From Dirofilaria immitis (Eukaryota; Nematoda; Chromadorea; Rhabditida; Onchocercidae), in assembly GCA_024305405.1 (NCBI GenBank), contig JAKNDB010000088.1, positions 1,692,001 through 1,756,000 of the forward strand: a stretch of DNA of 64,000 nucleotides. Direction: 5' to 3'. A program made the position numbers and the translations under genes. Every line of letters starts with the position of its first letter. Position 1 is the first letter of the stretch. The notes beneath the pieces were generated by a model, which did no database searches, was not told the origin of the DNA, and was given only the letters and a program-made list of their open reading frames with translations. Shown piece after piece: positions 1-13,745 of this stretch.

Positions 1-220
1 GATTTAAAATTCTTTTCTTATTTTTTTAGTTTGATAGAAAAAAAAGGAACGAATAGATGAGGATGCTATTTAAATTGATTTCAAATATATATATATATAT
101 ATTTAAACTACTAACAAGATAAGGAATGAAATGATGAAACATACGAATAAAATCAAATAAAAGAATTTATAATTTATGAAATTTTAACTAAAAAAAAAGA
201 AACGAAACGAAAAGTACACT
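1..220. other. AT-rich noncoding DNA
   Basis: I see no gene here. The stretch is A/T-rich with short A runs and one small AT dinucleotide run near position 87, and leads straight into the ATTC tetranucleotide array. Confidence 0.6.
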
Positions 221-683
221 TATTCATTCATTCATTCATTCATTCATTCATTCATTCATTTATTCACTCATTCATTCATTCATTCGCTCATTCATTCATT
301 CATTCATTCATTCACTCATTCATTCATTTCATTCATTCATTCATCTTCGTTCATTCATTCCATTCATTCCATTCATTCATTCCGTTCATTCATTCCATTC
401 ATTCATTCGTTCATTCATTCATTCATTCATTCATTTACTCATTCATTCATTCATTCGCTCACTCATTCATTCATTCACTTCATTCATTCATTTCATTCAT
501 TCATTCCATTCATTCATTCGTTCGTTCATTCATTCCATCCATTCATTCATTCATTCATTCGTTCATTCATTCCATTCATTCATTCATTCCATTCATTTAT
601 TCATTCATTCATTCGTTCATTCATTCCATTCATTCATTCATTCCATTCATTAATTCATTCATTCATTCCTTCCTTCGTTCATT
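221..683. repeat. Long (ATTC)n tetranucleotide microsatellite
   Basis: About 460 bases of the unit ATTC, repeatedly interrupted by variants such as ATTCC, ATTCG, ATTTC and ACTC. The interruptions look like higher-order blocks (for example cattcattc followed by g or c), suggesting local re-duplication rather than simple slippage. There is no open reading frame of interest and no nearby gene. Confidence 0.95.
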
Positions 684-3600
684 TGTTTGCTAAGATAATA
701 ACAGTTAATATTTTACGAAGAATTGTATAACAAATACATTTTTTTCATTTCAAAAATTAGAATGATAGCATAATTTTGCTTATCATAAAATTATCAAAAT
801 TTTCAAAAAAAAATTATTTAAAAAAATTTTTTAGCTATAAAATTAGGTAAAAAGATAATAAAATTAAATTATTGCAATTATTGTAAGCAATTATTGAAAT
901 GATAATTTTCATTTTTATTTTATGATAAAAAAATTAACTATCATTTGATAAAAATTTTTATCGTTTTTTTTGGAAAAAGATGAATAAAAGGTTTAAAATT
1001 AATTTCTTGCATTTTCTTCCTATTTAAATTTAGTTAATTTATTTTCATCTATATACTACAAAAATGATTTAGTCAGATATATTAGATATTTTAATTTGAG
1101 CAGAAATTTCCAAAATTATAAAAACCGCTTTAATATTTAGAAATATTTCAAAATATTATCCTAAAATTGCAAGCCTATATATTAATAGATATAATTAATT
1201 GAGCTTTCTTATCAAATATTTTTTAGAAATATTTTAAAGATTATTTCGAATAGTTGCAAAAAAAGATAGCGTAGAATTAATGATATAAATGATTAAAAAA
1301 ATTAGTGATAAAAAAATTTTAATTTAAAACTAATTAACTTTTATAAAATACGGGAAAAAAGTATTATAAAAAAAGAGAGAAAAGAGAGGAAATAAAAGTG
1401 AGAAAATAGGAAGTGAAAGAAATAAATTTTTATAAGTAATTAAATTGAAATAATAAAAATTATTTGTTGAATAAATAGCAATTTTAATTGATCATAAAAT
1501 TGCAGTAACGGAGAGAATATAATCTAATCATTATATAATAAAATTAAAGACATCGAAATATAAAATTGTAAAATTTATTAACAAATTTTGTGATAGATTT
1601 TTCACATCTTTTATCTTATCATTGATAAGATAAAAATTTTGATGATATAATATCTTCTAACATTTAGGTAATAAAAATTTCAAAAATTTACAGAGTAATT
1701 TCGATTTAGAATAATACTTTAGCCTTAATTTTTTAGAAAAAAATCTCAAATAGCAGCAATATTAGGTTTCCTTTTTTTCACTTTTATTTGTATCTTTTCT
1801 TATTTCTATTTTATCTTTTATTATCAATTGATCGAATCTTTTCTTATTTTTATTATCAATCGATCAAAAAAATTTTACTATAATTTAAAATTATACTATA
1901 AACAATTAGTGTTTTTAGGTACTATTGAAATGTTAGGCAAAAATAGTTAGTATATAAGCAATTTTATTATTATATAAAAAAATTTTAAAAGAAATTAATA
2001 AATAATATCGAATTTAATATTTGAAAAATACTACCAAATATTACAGTAAATTATTTCAAATATACGATTTGCAATAAAATTTATTATATAATTAAATTAT
2101 CAATTCAAATATTTCTTTTTATTAATTATTTTTTAATTCAAATATACTATTTTAAGTACATTATTGTTAATATAAAAATATTAAATTCGTTTCTATTAAT
2201 TAATTATATGAGAGGAAAAAAGAATAGAAATAACCATATATAATATTTTACTGATAATTAATAAAAAATAAATATAATTTTATATCTAATTAAAATATCG
2301 AAATTACGATAAAACAATATGTACAGTAATAGCAAGATGGGTAACATGGTATAATAATTGAAAAAGGCAAGAATAAATTTAAGTATAAAAATTGAAAATG
2401 AAAAGGATTAAACGATCGTTAACAAGAGGACAAAATATGTTTCAATTCGATAAAAAAATGAAAGTATTCATTTTATTATGGGCCATGAAAAAAAAAAAAG
2501 GAAATAATAAAGGAATAAAGAAATTATGTATGAAAGAGTTTACATTTATATGAACTTATCAGGTAATTATTTCTTTTTTTGATCAATAATCTTTTATCAT
2601 TTATCATTTGATCATATAGCGTAATATTTACATTTGAATTTTCATACGCGTTCATTTATTATTCTCTGTTTTTATTTTTAATTCCAATATTCTTTTAATA
2701 TTTCATTTTTGATGGAACAATATGATATAGTTGTAATTTTGAAAAAAACAAAAGATAATTATTTTAACCGATAAATGATATAATTTAGTGATTTGATATA
2801 CATATGAATATGATAAATAATTCAATTCCAATTCCTGATAAATACTTAATTTTAATCAATCATTAATTTGTTATAGTTTAATTTATTTTTTTATCTTTTT
2901 TCAATCATCTTGATAAATTTTTCGCTAAATTATGCAATTAAATGATAAGTTTAATAGAATTAAACTTCAAAAATTTATAAGAAATTTTAGCAAACATTTT
3001 ATATATGTTTCTATTTTTTTCCTAAAATATTTGATAATATCTTAACTGATAATGATATAAACTCGATCATTTATAATATGTAATTGCTATGACGCAATTA
3101 TACACAATTATACGTAATTATACGTTATCATACGCGTAATTATGCATCATTACGCATACGTCATCATAAATAATGATGCATTCTATCTATGTAAAAAGTT
3201 TTTGATAATGAGAAAATTTTGTTTCAAATAACCGTTTTAACGAAATATTTGCATTTTAAAAATTTTGTAAAAAAAACTGTTAAATTTATAATATGCAAAT
3301 ATTTATAATTTAAACTTGTCAAAAATAACAATTAAAAATTTTTATGAAAAAAAAAACTATAAATTAATCAAATGATTGATAAGTAAATAAATTAAAATGT
3401 ATTATATCAATTTCCTTCATCCTCCTCTCTCATTCCCTTCCTCTCCAAAAAAAAACTAAAATTTATTTTGATGCTAAGCAATCATTTAGCCTAATATAAA
3501 TCGGTATTCATTTATCTAAATTGTTCATTTGGCTAAAATATAAAATTTAATTAAAAAGAGAAAATTTATTTTTAAATATTACCATATCTATCAATCCAAT

Positions 3601-3899
3601 CGTTTGTTCATTTTATCAATTTGTCTTTTTTATTTTTCCTTTTTTTTCGATACTTTTTATACATTATAATAATTGTATTGTCTCATTTAGAATTGATAAA
3701 ATTAAATTGGAAAAAAAGAAAATTTGATAATATTAGGCAAAAATGTGATAAATTGATATAATGATAGTACTATACTGATTAGTGATTGATTAATAATGAA
3801 AATTTGATTACTACTGCATGAAAAAAAAGTTGATTTATTTACAAAACAATAAAAATAGCATATGTGGAGACGTAAATTATAAAGTTGTTTCTTTGTTTT

Positions 3900-4510
3900 C
3901 ATAATGATGATAATTGATAATGATAATAGAAGATTATATATAATATATGTATGATAATAAATAATATAAGATAAATACTAAAAGCGGTAATGTAACTAAT
4001 ATGAAACAATGATAATAAGTAATAACAATAATACAGGATAATTAATAATATAATTAATAAAAAGTAATAATAACAAATGATACAAGATTAATAATAGTAA
4101 TGACAGTAACAAATAATGAATGACGGTGATCAGAAATAATATAAGATAACAATAATAATAATAATAAAGTGATAAAAAAATAGGCATAACAAGCAACATG
4201 AAACGAATAATAATGATAACAGTGATGACAATACTAAGTGATAAGAGATAATGATAACAAAATATATATATGAGATCAATAAAAATAATAATAATAGATA
4301 AAAGTAAATAATTCAAGTGATAAAGAATCGTAACCATAAATAATATAACATAATAACAATAATAATAGTAATAATGGACGATAATAATAAATAATATAAA
4401 TGATAAGTAATAATCACAATAAAAAGAAATAATAATAATAGTGATAATGGATGATAATAGATAATATAAATGATAAGAAATAATGATAATAAATAATATG
4501 ATCGAAAGAA
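3900..4510. repeat. Degenerate AATAAT/GATAAT-type simple repeat
   Basis: A 600-base stretch made of ataataata, gataataat and gtaataa-type words. It produces long spurious open frames on the minus strand composed almost wholly of I, L and Y. It is treated as low-complexity DNA, not coding. Confidence 0.85.
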
Positions 4511-4924
4511 AAGCATTATGAATTGAAAAAATTGTTAATATATAAAATAAAAAAATTGTAATGTATTATAGTATGGTGATAGTCGAGAATGGATTTTAGA
4601 TAATTAAATCAGTTATAATATTATTTGCCCAACTTTTTGCTTCTGCCATTTTTTATCAAATGTTTTAAACAATTCGTTAAATAGAATAAAAGATATTTAA
4701 TTTTATATATTTGTCATCCTTATATCGCCTATATATATCATTTTCTCTTTATTTCATTTTCCTAATAAATAAAAAAGAAATTGAAAATTACAGCAAATTT
4801 TACATTTATCATTTTTAAGTATTAAAAATTCTTTTCGAAAAAATTTATAATTAATATTAACAAAATTAAAATTTATTGAATTTTATATATATAAACAAAT
4901 ATATACATAATATATACATACATA

Positions 4925-5245
4925 CAAATTATTTGTTTATATTTATTTATTCATTTACTTATTTATTATTTATTTATTCATTTGCTTATTTATTCATTTA
5001 TTACTTTATACGTTTTATTTATTTGTTTATTGATCAATTAATTCATTGATTATTTTGTTTATTTATTTATTTGTTTATTTATTTATTCATTTATTTATTT
5101 AGCAATTTATTGATTTATTTATTCATTTAATCATTTATTCATTTGTTGATTAGTTAATTTATTCATTTGTTCATTTATTTACAAATTTATTTATTCATTA
5201 ATTAATTTGTTCAATTATTTATTTATTCATTTGTTTATTTAAATA
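4925..5245. repeat. Degenerate TTTA/TTCA tetranucleotide repeat
   Basis: Runs of ttta, ttca and tttg words (tttatttattcatttg style). A shorter stretch of the same kind occurs near 8,380-8,510. It resembles a decayed relative of the ATTC array at 221-683. Confidence 0.8.
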
Positions 5246-8200
5246 TTTCATACAAATGATAGCATGATGGGAATGTTTTTGGAATATATTGAAAAATATG
5301 ATAAGAAAAATGCGATCAAATAATTTCTCGGAAATAAAAATTATTTTCATAAATTATTCAACAATATGATGTAACAATTTGTTGAAAAAAATAAGCATTA
5401 ATTTCGTTATACCATAAACATAACAAAAATTATCGGAACATTTTCAACATAATGCATGTTTTATCAATGATATGATTTATGCACAAAATATGATAAGGAA
5501 TGATAACAATATATGATTAAATTGGTTTAAAAGATAATTAAAAATAATTAATTTTAAATCCATTGATTGATTCATCAAGGTTATCAATCAATCAATTACA
5601 ATTTATAAAGCGCGCTAGCATAATATATTATAAATGAGTGAAAAGAAAAAATGCAGTAATTATTAAACATGATAAGAGATATGATCAAAATCTGACTAAG
5701 TTTCATTTATAATCGATTACTTGAATATCGATCAATTGATTTGAACAAATTTCCAAAAATATACTATTGCTATTCGGAACATATATGATAATATAATTAT
5801 TAAAATTGTTATCAATTATTCTGATAGCATTTGTTTCCTGTTCGGAAGTTTTCATACGTTTTCCGTATGCGCATTAAATTATCATATTCAAAAATTAATT
5901 TCACTTAATCAAAAATTATTCTTAATTTTATCAGATATTTTAATTATCATGTTATCCATAATTATTTTTTATAAATTATCATATCAACCATATTATAAAT
6001 ACAGTTCTATTAATTGAGTTATTAAGTTAAAAATTATAATTAAAAATTATAAGAATAAATATAGTAATGATATTAAGCTAAAAATTATAAGAGTATATAA
6101 ATCGTGAAATAATATTAATATTATTAAATAAAAGAGTACGGTATATTAATAAAAAGAAAATATTCGATTAGATAAGAAAATTGATTATTAAGTAAAATAG
6201 AATATCATTTATTATTGATAAGATAATTTTAGTTGATACTTTGCAATCATAAAATTTGTATGCATATGCATATATCAATATTATCATTCTTTGAATTAAA
6301 ATATTCAACATTAAAATCAATTCATCTATTATTATTTCAATTAGAATCTTATCATCTCTTTAATAAATTTTGATCATTTCTTAGAATTTATCATCTGCTA
6401 TTATAATCCTATCATTTATAAATTTTATCAATTTATCACTACATTTAGATTAGTCAAATTTTAATAATTTCTGCAAAATAATAAACGAATCAAAGTTCAT
6501 CCTCTTTTCCTTTCAATACATGATATATTAATATATCAGCAACAAAAAATAAATATTCTTGCGTAAAGAAAATGTAAAATAATCTAACAATAATATATTC
6601 AAGTTAAAAAATACGTAAGATAATCTACGTAGGAAAACATGTAAAAATAATCTAATAACGTTAATACATTCACGTAAAAAAACACGCAAGACAGCATATG
6701 TGTTTATTGCTACGAAGAAAGAAAAACTTATCATTTTAAAATATGATTTATTATCATAGGAAGTATATATTTCATGCAATATATTATCATATAATGCTTA
6801 TAAACATTTAATAAAAATTGAATAAATCAAAATACACACGCACGTCACGTATCATATATACGTAATGTACGAGTATTTCATTTTATAGTTAACAAAACGA
6901 ATAATAGCGAAGATTTTTTTGTCAATTATTTTAATATAATATATAAATATTAGATTATTTGATATTTGATTCGCAAACTTTGCACTTTGTAATAAACTTT
7001 TTTATATTATAATTAGTTGATTAACTAAAAAAAAACTTTTTTTTCAAACTTTTTATTTCTGATCTGATTGATTGATTGATTTAAGCCTTAAACTTATTGG
7101 CTTCAAAATGTGAATAACTACTGATAGCCTATTTGTCTGTTCAGTGAGCATTTTAACTACTGATTAAATTGAGCCAAAAGTTATAATAGCTATAGGAAAA
7201 GTTTAAAATAACGATATCATTGGCAAACTTTCTTTTTATCTCTTTCATCTTTTTTCTTTCTCTCTTTCTTTCTCTCTCTCTCTTTTCTTTCTTCCCAGTT
7301 TCGTAAAATGATATCATTCGAAATTTTCGTCTTAAATTTTATTTAACATGATAATTGTTTAAGAACAAAAAAGTAAAAATTAAAAATTAAAATTTTCGTA
7401 ATATTTCAATTTTCTTTTTATTTTGGTTAATATATTATATAAGCATATCATTGATAATTTTGATAAGTTAGAATTTGTAATTCAAATTGCTTATTAACAA
7501 TTAAAAAAATAAATTCATCAATAAGTGAGTTAAATTAAATATAAATTTATGATTAAATGAACAAAATAAAAAAAAAACAAAAAATAAAGATAAAATTTGA
7601 AGTTATTAAAGGTTGCAAGAAAATTAATAATAGTGATAATAACAATAATCATAATATTATCATGATAACAATAATAAATTACTATTAAACTAATAACTTT
7701 TCTGAGCATAATTAATTTATATTAATTTGTTAATTTTTGGTTAATTAAAATTACTACAATAAAAGTTACAATTTTAGTAAAATAAATTTACATATTTATT
7801 AGTTTGAATTAAATTTAAAATAAATAAATCGATAAATGTTAATCTAATTAATTTCCTTTTTTTAAATGATAATGAAAAAAATGAAAACTAACACAAATTA
7901 TAATTTTCATTTTAAATTAATTATTTAATTAATTCGATAAATTAAATTGCATTAATTATCAATGAAGTAAATTTTTATATTGTTTGAGAGAAAAAACAAA
8001 ATATAAATTACAATTAACAAGTTTAAAAAATTTTTTCAAATAATATTTTATCATTGAAATAAAAATTCAAGTTTATGTTCAATAAAAATTACTGCAATTA
8101 ATTGATAATAATTGGAAATATATTTATTGTAATTTAAATTGAAATGATTTTTATAAACTAAATTCTCAATACTTTTCGATGTTACTTCTAATAATATTAG

Positions 8201-8989
8201 AAATATTTATGTAAAATTATTTGAAATAGTTATTAATCATAATTTATAGTTATTTTACAGATATTTTAATTTATACGAATTTGTTTGTCATTTTTTATTC
8301 GTAATTATTTTTATTCAGCTAATTAGTCAATTAATTAACCAATGTTTACTGTTAAATCATTTGTTTAATTAAATGTTTATTTATTTACTTATCCATAACA
8401 TTTTTTTCTTTTGCTTATTTATGTTTATTGTTTAATCATTTGTTTAATTAATTATTTATTTATTTACTTATCCATACATTTTTTTATTTGTTTATTTATT
8501 TATTTACATACTTAACATAATAGGTGTAAAATTATTTTCAAAAATTATATTTATTATAAAATTATAATTAATTAGCATAAATTATTTATAAATTTATTAA
8601 TGCAATTAATCAAAATATTTACTATCTAATTAAAATTTAAATTATATTTATTATATAGAAGTATTTATCATATCATTTTTGCTTTTCTATCAATTATCAT
8701 TAAATAAACTTTGAAAAAAAAAAACTTTTTTGTTGTGTTTTTCCTTATAACCATTTACTACTGTTTTATTTTTTTCTAATCCAATTATAACTTATTACTT
8801 AATTTTTATTTATTTTCATTTCTTCCATCTCCTCTTTTTTCTTTCTTTCTCTCTCTCTCTCTTTTGTTTTTTTGCAATATTTAAAACAAAAAAACATGAA
8901 TGCTTCAATGAATGTTGTTTAATCTTGTTGATGTGTATTGCATATCATTCGGTTCTTGTAATAAATTGATATCGGATAAGATGAATGGA

Positions 8990-9063
8990 TAAATGAATTG
9001 ATATAATCAATTTATCAATTGATGAATTGATCAATTGATAAATTGATTATATTAATTCATTTA
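8990..9063. repeat. 34-bp inverted repeat with 6-base loop
   Basis: The left arm 8,990-9,023 and right arm 9,030-9,063 are reverse complements over 34 bases with one mismatch by my reading. They are separated by the loop gaattg. The arms are themselves built from atcaatt/aattgat words. It could form a hairpin or be a small inverted-repeat element; there is no open frame and no clear target-site duplication. Confidence 0.8.
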
Positions 9064-9235
9064 ATGGAACGGATGATATGAAATGAATTTTTATTAATTA
9101 GCTAATTTAATTAATTATATCAATGAAGTTTGAATAAAATAAAATAATTAATCGATTAATTAATATATCCTATATTATTATATTAATTATATTCGATGAT
9201 TTGTCTTATCAATCAGTTTTTTCAAACTTTTAAGT

Positions 9236-9275
9236 AGTAGTAGTAGTAGTGGTAGTAATAGTAGTAGTAGTAGAG
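9236..9275. repeat. Short (TAG)n microsatellite
   Basis: Imperfect TAG trinucleotide tract (gtagtagtagtagtagtgg style). Similar TAG tracts recur near 13,690, 17,545 and 60,460. Confidence 0.85.
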
Positions 9276-9901
9276 TATTGAGTTGTAGCAATGATTATAT
9301 TTCGAGAAATGAAAGAAATAAGAAAAAAACAGGTAACAATGAGCAAAAAACAAAACAAATATCTATTAATAAATATGAAATTATATATGTCTAAATGGAT
9401 TGATAAGATTGTTAAATTACGGTTGATAAGATTACAATAACTAGAATTTACCACTTCACAACTTGAAAATTACTATTTTTTCTGGTATGTTGATTTAAAA
9501 TCTTTCATTTTTGCCGATAATAAAAAAATTAATTTCATTTCAGTTTAAAATATCTGATATATATATATATATATTCAATATCGATTACAATCCCGAATTA
9601 TATTCAATATCGATTACAATCTCGAATTTTCTCGATTAATTGACAACTAACTATTTGACATGAAAAGGAAAAAGATCTGAATTAAAACTTTTAGGTATTG
9701 AAATTTTTTCTTTTCATCTAGAATTATTTATTAGAAAATATTAAGTTTGTAGTATATTTGAAATGGATTAAAAGAGTATAATTATCAAATTTTAGTTAAT
9801 CAAAAATTTGCAAAGTTTATTTAGCACTTCAATTTCAGCATAACTAATATAAACTAATGAAAATATAATTATTAGTTTGGAATAATTTCGTAATTTTTAA
9901 T

Positions 9902-10099
9902 TTTCAATTATCCTCATGACTTTTAACCTTTAATTTATTAATTTTCAATTGTCTTCATGACTTTTGACCCTTAATTTATTAATCTTCAATTGCCTTCCTA
10001 CCTTTAATTTATTAATTTTCAATTGCCTTCATGGCTTTCAACCTTTAATTTATTAATTTTCAATTGTCTCTATGACTTTTGACCTTTAATTTATTTAGG
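9902..10099. repeat. 41-bp tandem repeat, about five copies
   Basis: The unit begins tttcaatt, contains catgactttt and ends taatttattaat. Copies start at 9,902 and 9,943 with a 41-base period. The third copy has lost about 8 bases and the later copies carry point changes. Noncoding. Confidence 0.8.
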
Positions 10100-10815
10100 A
10101 TTATTTGAATAGAAAAATTTAATCCTGCCAATAAATGATTTAAATTTAAATTCAATTTCTATTTTTTCATATGCATTTTTTGAAAAGCTATAAAACGATG
10201 TGTTTTTTTCTTTTTGTTATATTTATTCAAATAGACAAACAAAATTAAGCAAACATAAAAAGGTATACTCAAATAAAAAAACACAGGTAATTTCAGGTTT
10301 CTCATTTCACTTTGCAAATTTAATATATTATCCTGCAAATTTTATCTTTTCTTCCTTCTCTCTCTCTCTCTCTCTCTCTTTCTTATTTTTCATCTTTTCT
10401 TCTTCTGTTGTTTGTTATGTTAAAAGAGAAATTTTTTAAATTTAAAATAATATTGGAAATGATATTTTTATTCGTATACTTATATCCATTTTGTTATTAA
10501 AATTAATTAATCATTAGCAAATTATTGCATAAAAATTACAAATTCTTTCATATTTTATTCCTAAAAAAATTAAACAATTCGCTTGTTATCTTATCATAAA
10601 ATATTAATATTTTATGATAAATTATACTTTTAGTTTCTAACTTTTTTAATTTTTTATAACTCTATTTTAAGTTTTTTAGAAAAACTAAGTGTTTTGGATT
10701 TTTTTTAAAAAGAACTATTTGTTTTAAATTAAGTTTTAGAAATGAAGTTTTTTTTTGCTTATTAAGTTTTAGGTCCCTTTAATAAGCCTTTTTTAAGTTT
10801 TCTTTTTACTTAAAT

Positions 10816-10926
10816 AATTCAATGTATCGAGATTACCTTTTAATTTTTACTTAATTCAATGTATCGAGATTACCTTTTAATTTTTACTTAATTCAATGTA
10901 ACGAGATTACCTTTTAATTTTTGCTT
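10816..10926. repeat. 37-bp tandem repeat, three copies
   Basis: The unit aattcaatgtatcgagatta plus ccttttaatttttactt starts at 10,816, 10,853 and 10,890, an exact 37-base period. The third copy has one change (atcg to aacg). Noncoding surroundings. Confidence 0.9.
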
Positions 10927-11543
10927 AAATAATTAAATTCATCAACATATTTTTTCTTTTTTTTTTGATATTACATAATGAATAAAATGTAATTAAATAA
11001 TTAATAAATCATTTCAACTGTTGTTGCAATTTTCTTCCTTCGTCTTTTTTATTTAATTTCAATCATTTATTAATATATTTTATTTGTTGCATTTAATTTT
11101 TCAATTTGAAATATTACTTAAAATAAGAAATAAAAAAAAGAATTAATTGAGAAATTATACAATTATATTATATTATCAAAAATTTTTATAATAAAAATTT
11201 TAAATATAAAATAATAATAAATTGAATATCGGAAATGATATTGAAAATATTTTGGCCAAATTTTTAATTAAAATTTTACAATGGAAAATAATTTTTGCCA
11301 AAAAACTGCCTTAAAGCAAAAATTGCAATCAATTATACACAGCTGTTATTGAAATAAGCCAACAATTAACAAGTCTTAAATGATTAATCATACAATGCTA
11401 AAATGTGCCTAGCAAAGAATGAAATTAAAAAATCATATCAGTATAATAGTATCAGATATTATTTCTCTGCATCCATATCTTTCGATATTTTGTTCTACCA
11501 ATGTATGTTTATCACTTGTATTTATATTTATCGATATATCGAT

Positions 11544-11892
11544 GCGGTAGGATATGCAAATAGAAATTTGATAAATGATTTATTTGGTAATCAAAGTTGA
11601 GATAGTTTATTCGAGAATTCTTGAAAATAGTTTAGCCTATTTATGTATATATATAAAAAAATGATATAATGTAATTTGTTGGCTGAATCTATATATACAC
11701 TCTAATGTATCATAAGCATTTACCAATGATACATTTGTTGCGATAGGATATGCAAACAAAAATTCAATAAATGATTTTTATTTAATAATCAAAATTGAGA
11801 TAGTTTATTCGAGAATTCCCGAGAATTATTCGAGAATTTTTCTAACCTATCTATGATTTAATGTAACAATTGATTGGCTAAAATATATTGCA
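11544..11892. repeat. Diverged direct duplication, period 196
   Basis: A block of about 150 bases starting gcggtaggatatgcaaa at 11,544 recurs, diverged, at 11,740 as gcgataggatatgcaaa. Both copies share the following gagatagtttattcgagaat segment and an ending resembling ttggctgaa/ttggctaaa. The second copy has an extra internal gagaattattcgagaat. It could be a local duplication or two copies of a small noncoding element. Confidence 0.75.
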
Positions 11893-12550
11893 TCAAATTG
11901 CAATTGTCATCGTTACTTAGCAAGTACTTTTTGGCTGATCAAAACTTACAATTGCATTACATCGGAAAAATGTACAAGATACAAGAGCGAGACATTGATG
12001 ACATGATGAAAAGTATGAATAAAAAGAAGAGGACAGACAAGATATAAAGGAGGGAAAGAGGTGGACAGATAAGAAAATGAAGACTTCAGAGGTATATAAT
12101 GGCAGAAAAGGTGGGTATGGGGCAGGGCAAATTAATTGTACCCCCATCCTTAATGTTTGCTCATTGCCAAAGTATTTTGGTGCCGCGGGAGGGTTATAGG
12201 CCACATTCTTACACATACATTATACATATACACATACACACACATACAGACATACAAAGCAATGAGCAGAAGTTGACCGATTGTGCAGAAATGAAGCACA
12301 GATTGGTCCGATTGATCTGTGGCCTCAATCGATACGATTCGAACTAGGCCAAACATTTGTGTTGGTCCGCTCTATTCTGTATGTTCAATCCATGTTCGTC
12401 TGCTTCTCTTTGTATGTATATGATATTTTATCTAATTGTATTTTCCTCTTGTATCTCGTTTATCATCGGTATTTGACTAAACTAAACTAACTGTACAGGA
12501 TTCCACTCTTATGTTTGCTCCTTTGGGCTCTTATATATTTATATTCATGT

Positions 12551-12590
12551 ATATATATATATACACAAGTATGTGTGTGTGTGTGTGTGT
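12551..12590. repeat. AT and TG dinucleotide microsatellite
   Basis: An AT run followed by a TG run (atgtgtgtgtgtgtgtgtgt) within the less AT-rich island. Complementary CA-rich words follow at 12,650-12,690. Confidence 0.9.
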
Positions 12591-12913
12591 TCTGTCTGTT
12601 TGCCTATATTCTAAGCTTTTTATATGTATGCTAACAAGGCCAAATGTGCACGCACGCACATATACACGCACGCACTGCACGCACACACAATTTTTCGTCT
12701 TTTTCTATTTTGTAAAAGATGTAATGATGCGACCGATCACCTTGGGCTAGCAGGCATCAGTTAGGTCAATTGATAATGTGGCAAGTGGTGGGATGTTGCA
12801 ATCTGTCTATGGTGGATGGAATACGTGGGATGTTAGATGACTATTTTAGGCCATTTTCATTCCATCTATTTTAGAATTCCTTCACCTTATATGCATAATC
12901 TTCTAAATGTACG

Positions 12914-13123
12914 TATATTTATACGTGAATACATCTGAATGCATGAAATGTACATACAAATTGCATAAAGTTGAACGTATGCGTATATGTCTGTCCATTT
13001 CATACTTTTGTATATACATATATTTACACGTGAATACATCTGAATGCATGAAATGTATATGCAAATTACGTGAGACTGCACGTATGTATACATGTGTTCA
13101 TTTAATATTCAATGAATATATGT
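12914..13123. repeat. 105-bp tandem duplication with acgtgaatacatctgaatgc core
   Basis: The segment beginning tatattta at 12,914 recurs at 13,019 (period 105). Both contain acgtgaatacatctgaatgc followed by atgaaatgta. A weaker partial copy (tacgtgaataatatgtgaat) follows near 13,134. Noncoding; the repeated tacgtg/cacgtg words could be factor-binding sites or mere repeat content. Confidence 0.8.
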
Positions 13124-13628
13124 ATGTGTATCCATACGTGAATAATATGTGAATATGCATGTATATTATATGAAAGTATCCATATGCAATCTTTACGTGT
13201 ATATCTATACTTACGTGTTTGTATGCGTAAGTTTTCGCATCGTAACATCAATTTATATTTAGCAATGTATATGAATATATTGTTTGTCTACATTATATAT
13301 AGCTTATATATGATAAAATATGTATCTGTAGTTTGCATGTGCATATATTGGCATCGTTAACGTCGTATAAGGTATCGCTTTCATAATTATCATCTGATAA
13401 AGAAGATGGAAGATAATAACACAACAGAGATCATAAGTATAGGTATAGGTAATAATCGTATAGGAATTGGGATGTAAATTCCTTACATTAATCTCAAGCT
13501 ATAAGTATTCTTGCATAGCATAGATGATAGCGTTAATATTTCAAAAGGTAAACATGAAAGGTAGGAAGAGGAGGTAGAATCATATAGCACTGTATACATC
13601 AAGCAAATATAAGTGTTGCATCTTAAGT

Positions 13629-13745
13629 GCAGCAGAAGGAGCAGCAACAACAGCAGTAGCGGCAACAGCAACAGCAGCAGTAATAGTAATAGTAGTAGTA
13701 GTAGTAGTAGTAGCAGTAGTAATAGTAATAGTAGTGATAGTAGTA
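13629..13745. repeat. CAG/CAA then TAG trinucleotide tract
   Basis: A CAG/CAA/GCA-rich segment grades into TAG/TAA repeats. The open frames it creates are alanine/valine/threonine or leucine homopolymers and are not accepted as genes. Confidence 0.9.

Larger units (their letters stand above)
684..8989. other. AT-rich intergenic region, no gene seen
   Basis: Both strands were read for splice-linked coding islands and recognisable protein motifs; none were found. Open frames are short and rich in I, L, Y, F, N and K, as expected from A/T-rich noise. Imperfect microsatellites sit inside (listed separately), plus pyrimidine stretches near 7,250-7,285 and 8,840-8,870. Confidence 0.6.

Noticed and set aside
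3996..4516. Minus-strand I/L/Y-rich frames resembling a membrane protein
   Set aside because: Generated by AATAAT-type low-complexity DNA; composition is explained by the repeat.
11917..12490. Cluster of overlapping 60-99 codon frames on both strands
   Set aside because: No family resemblance, repeat-derived words (CATACA, CACACA), and mutually exclusive frames.
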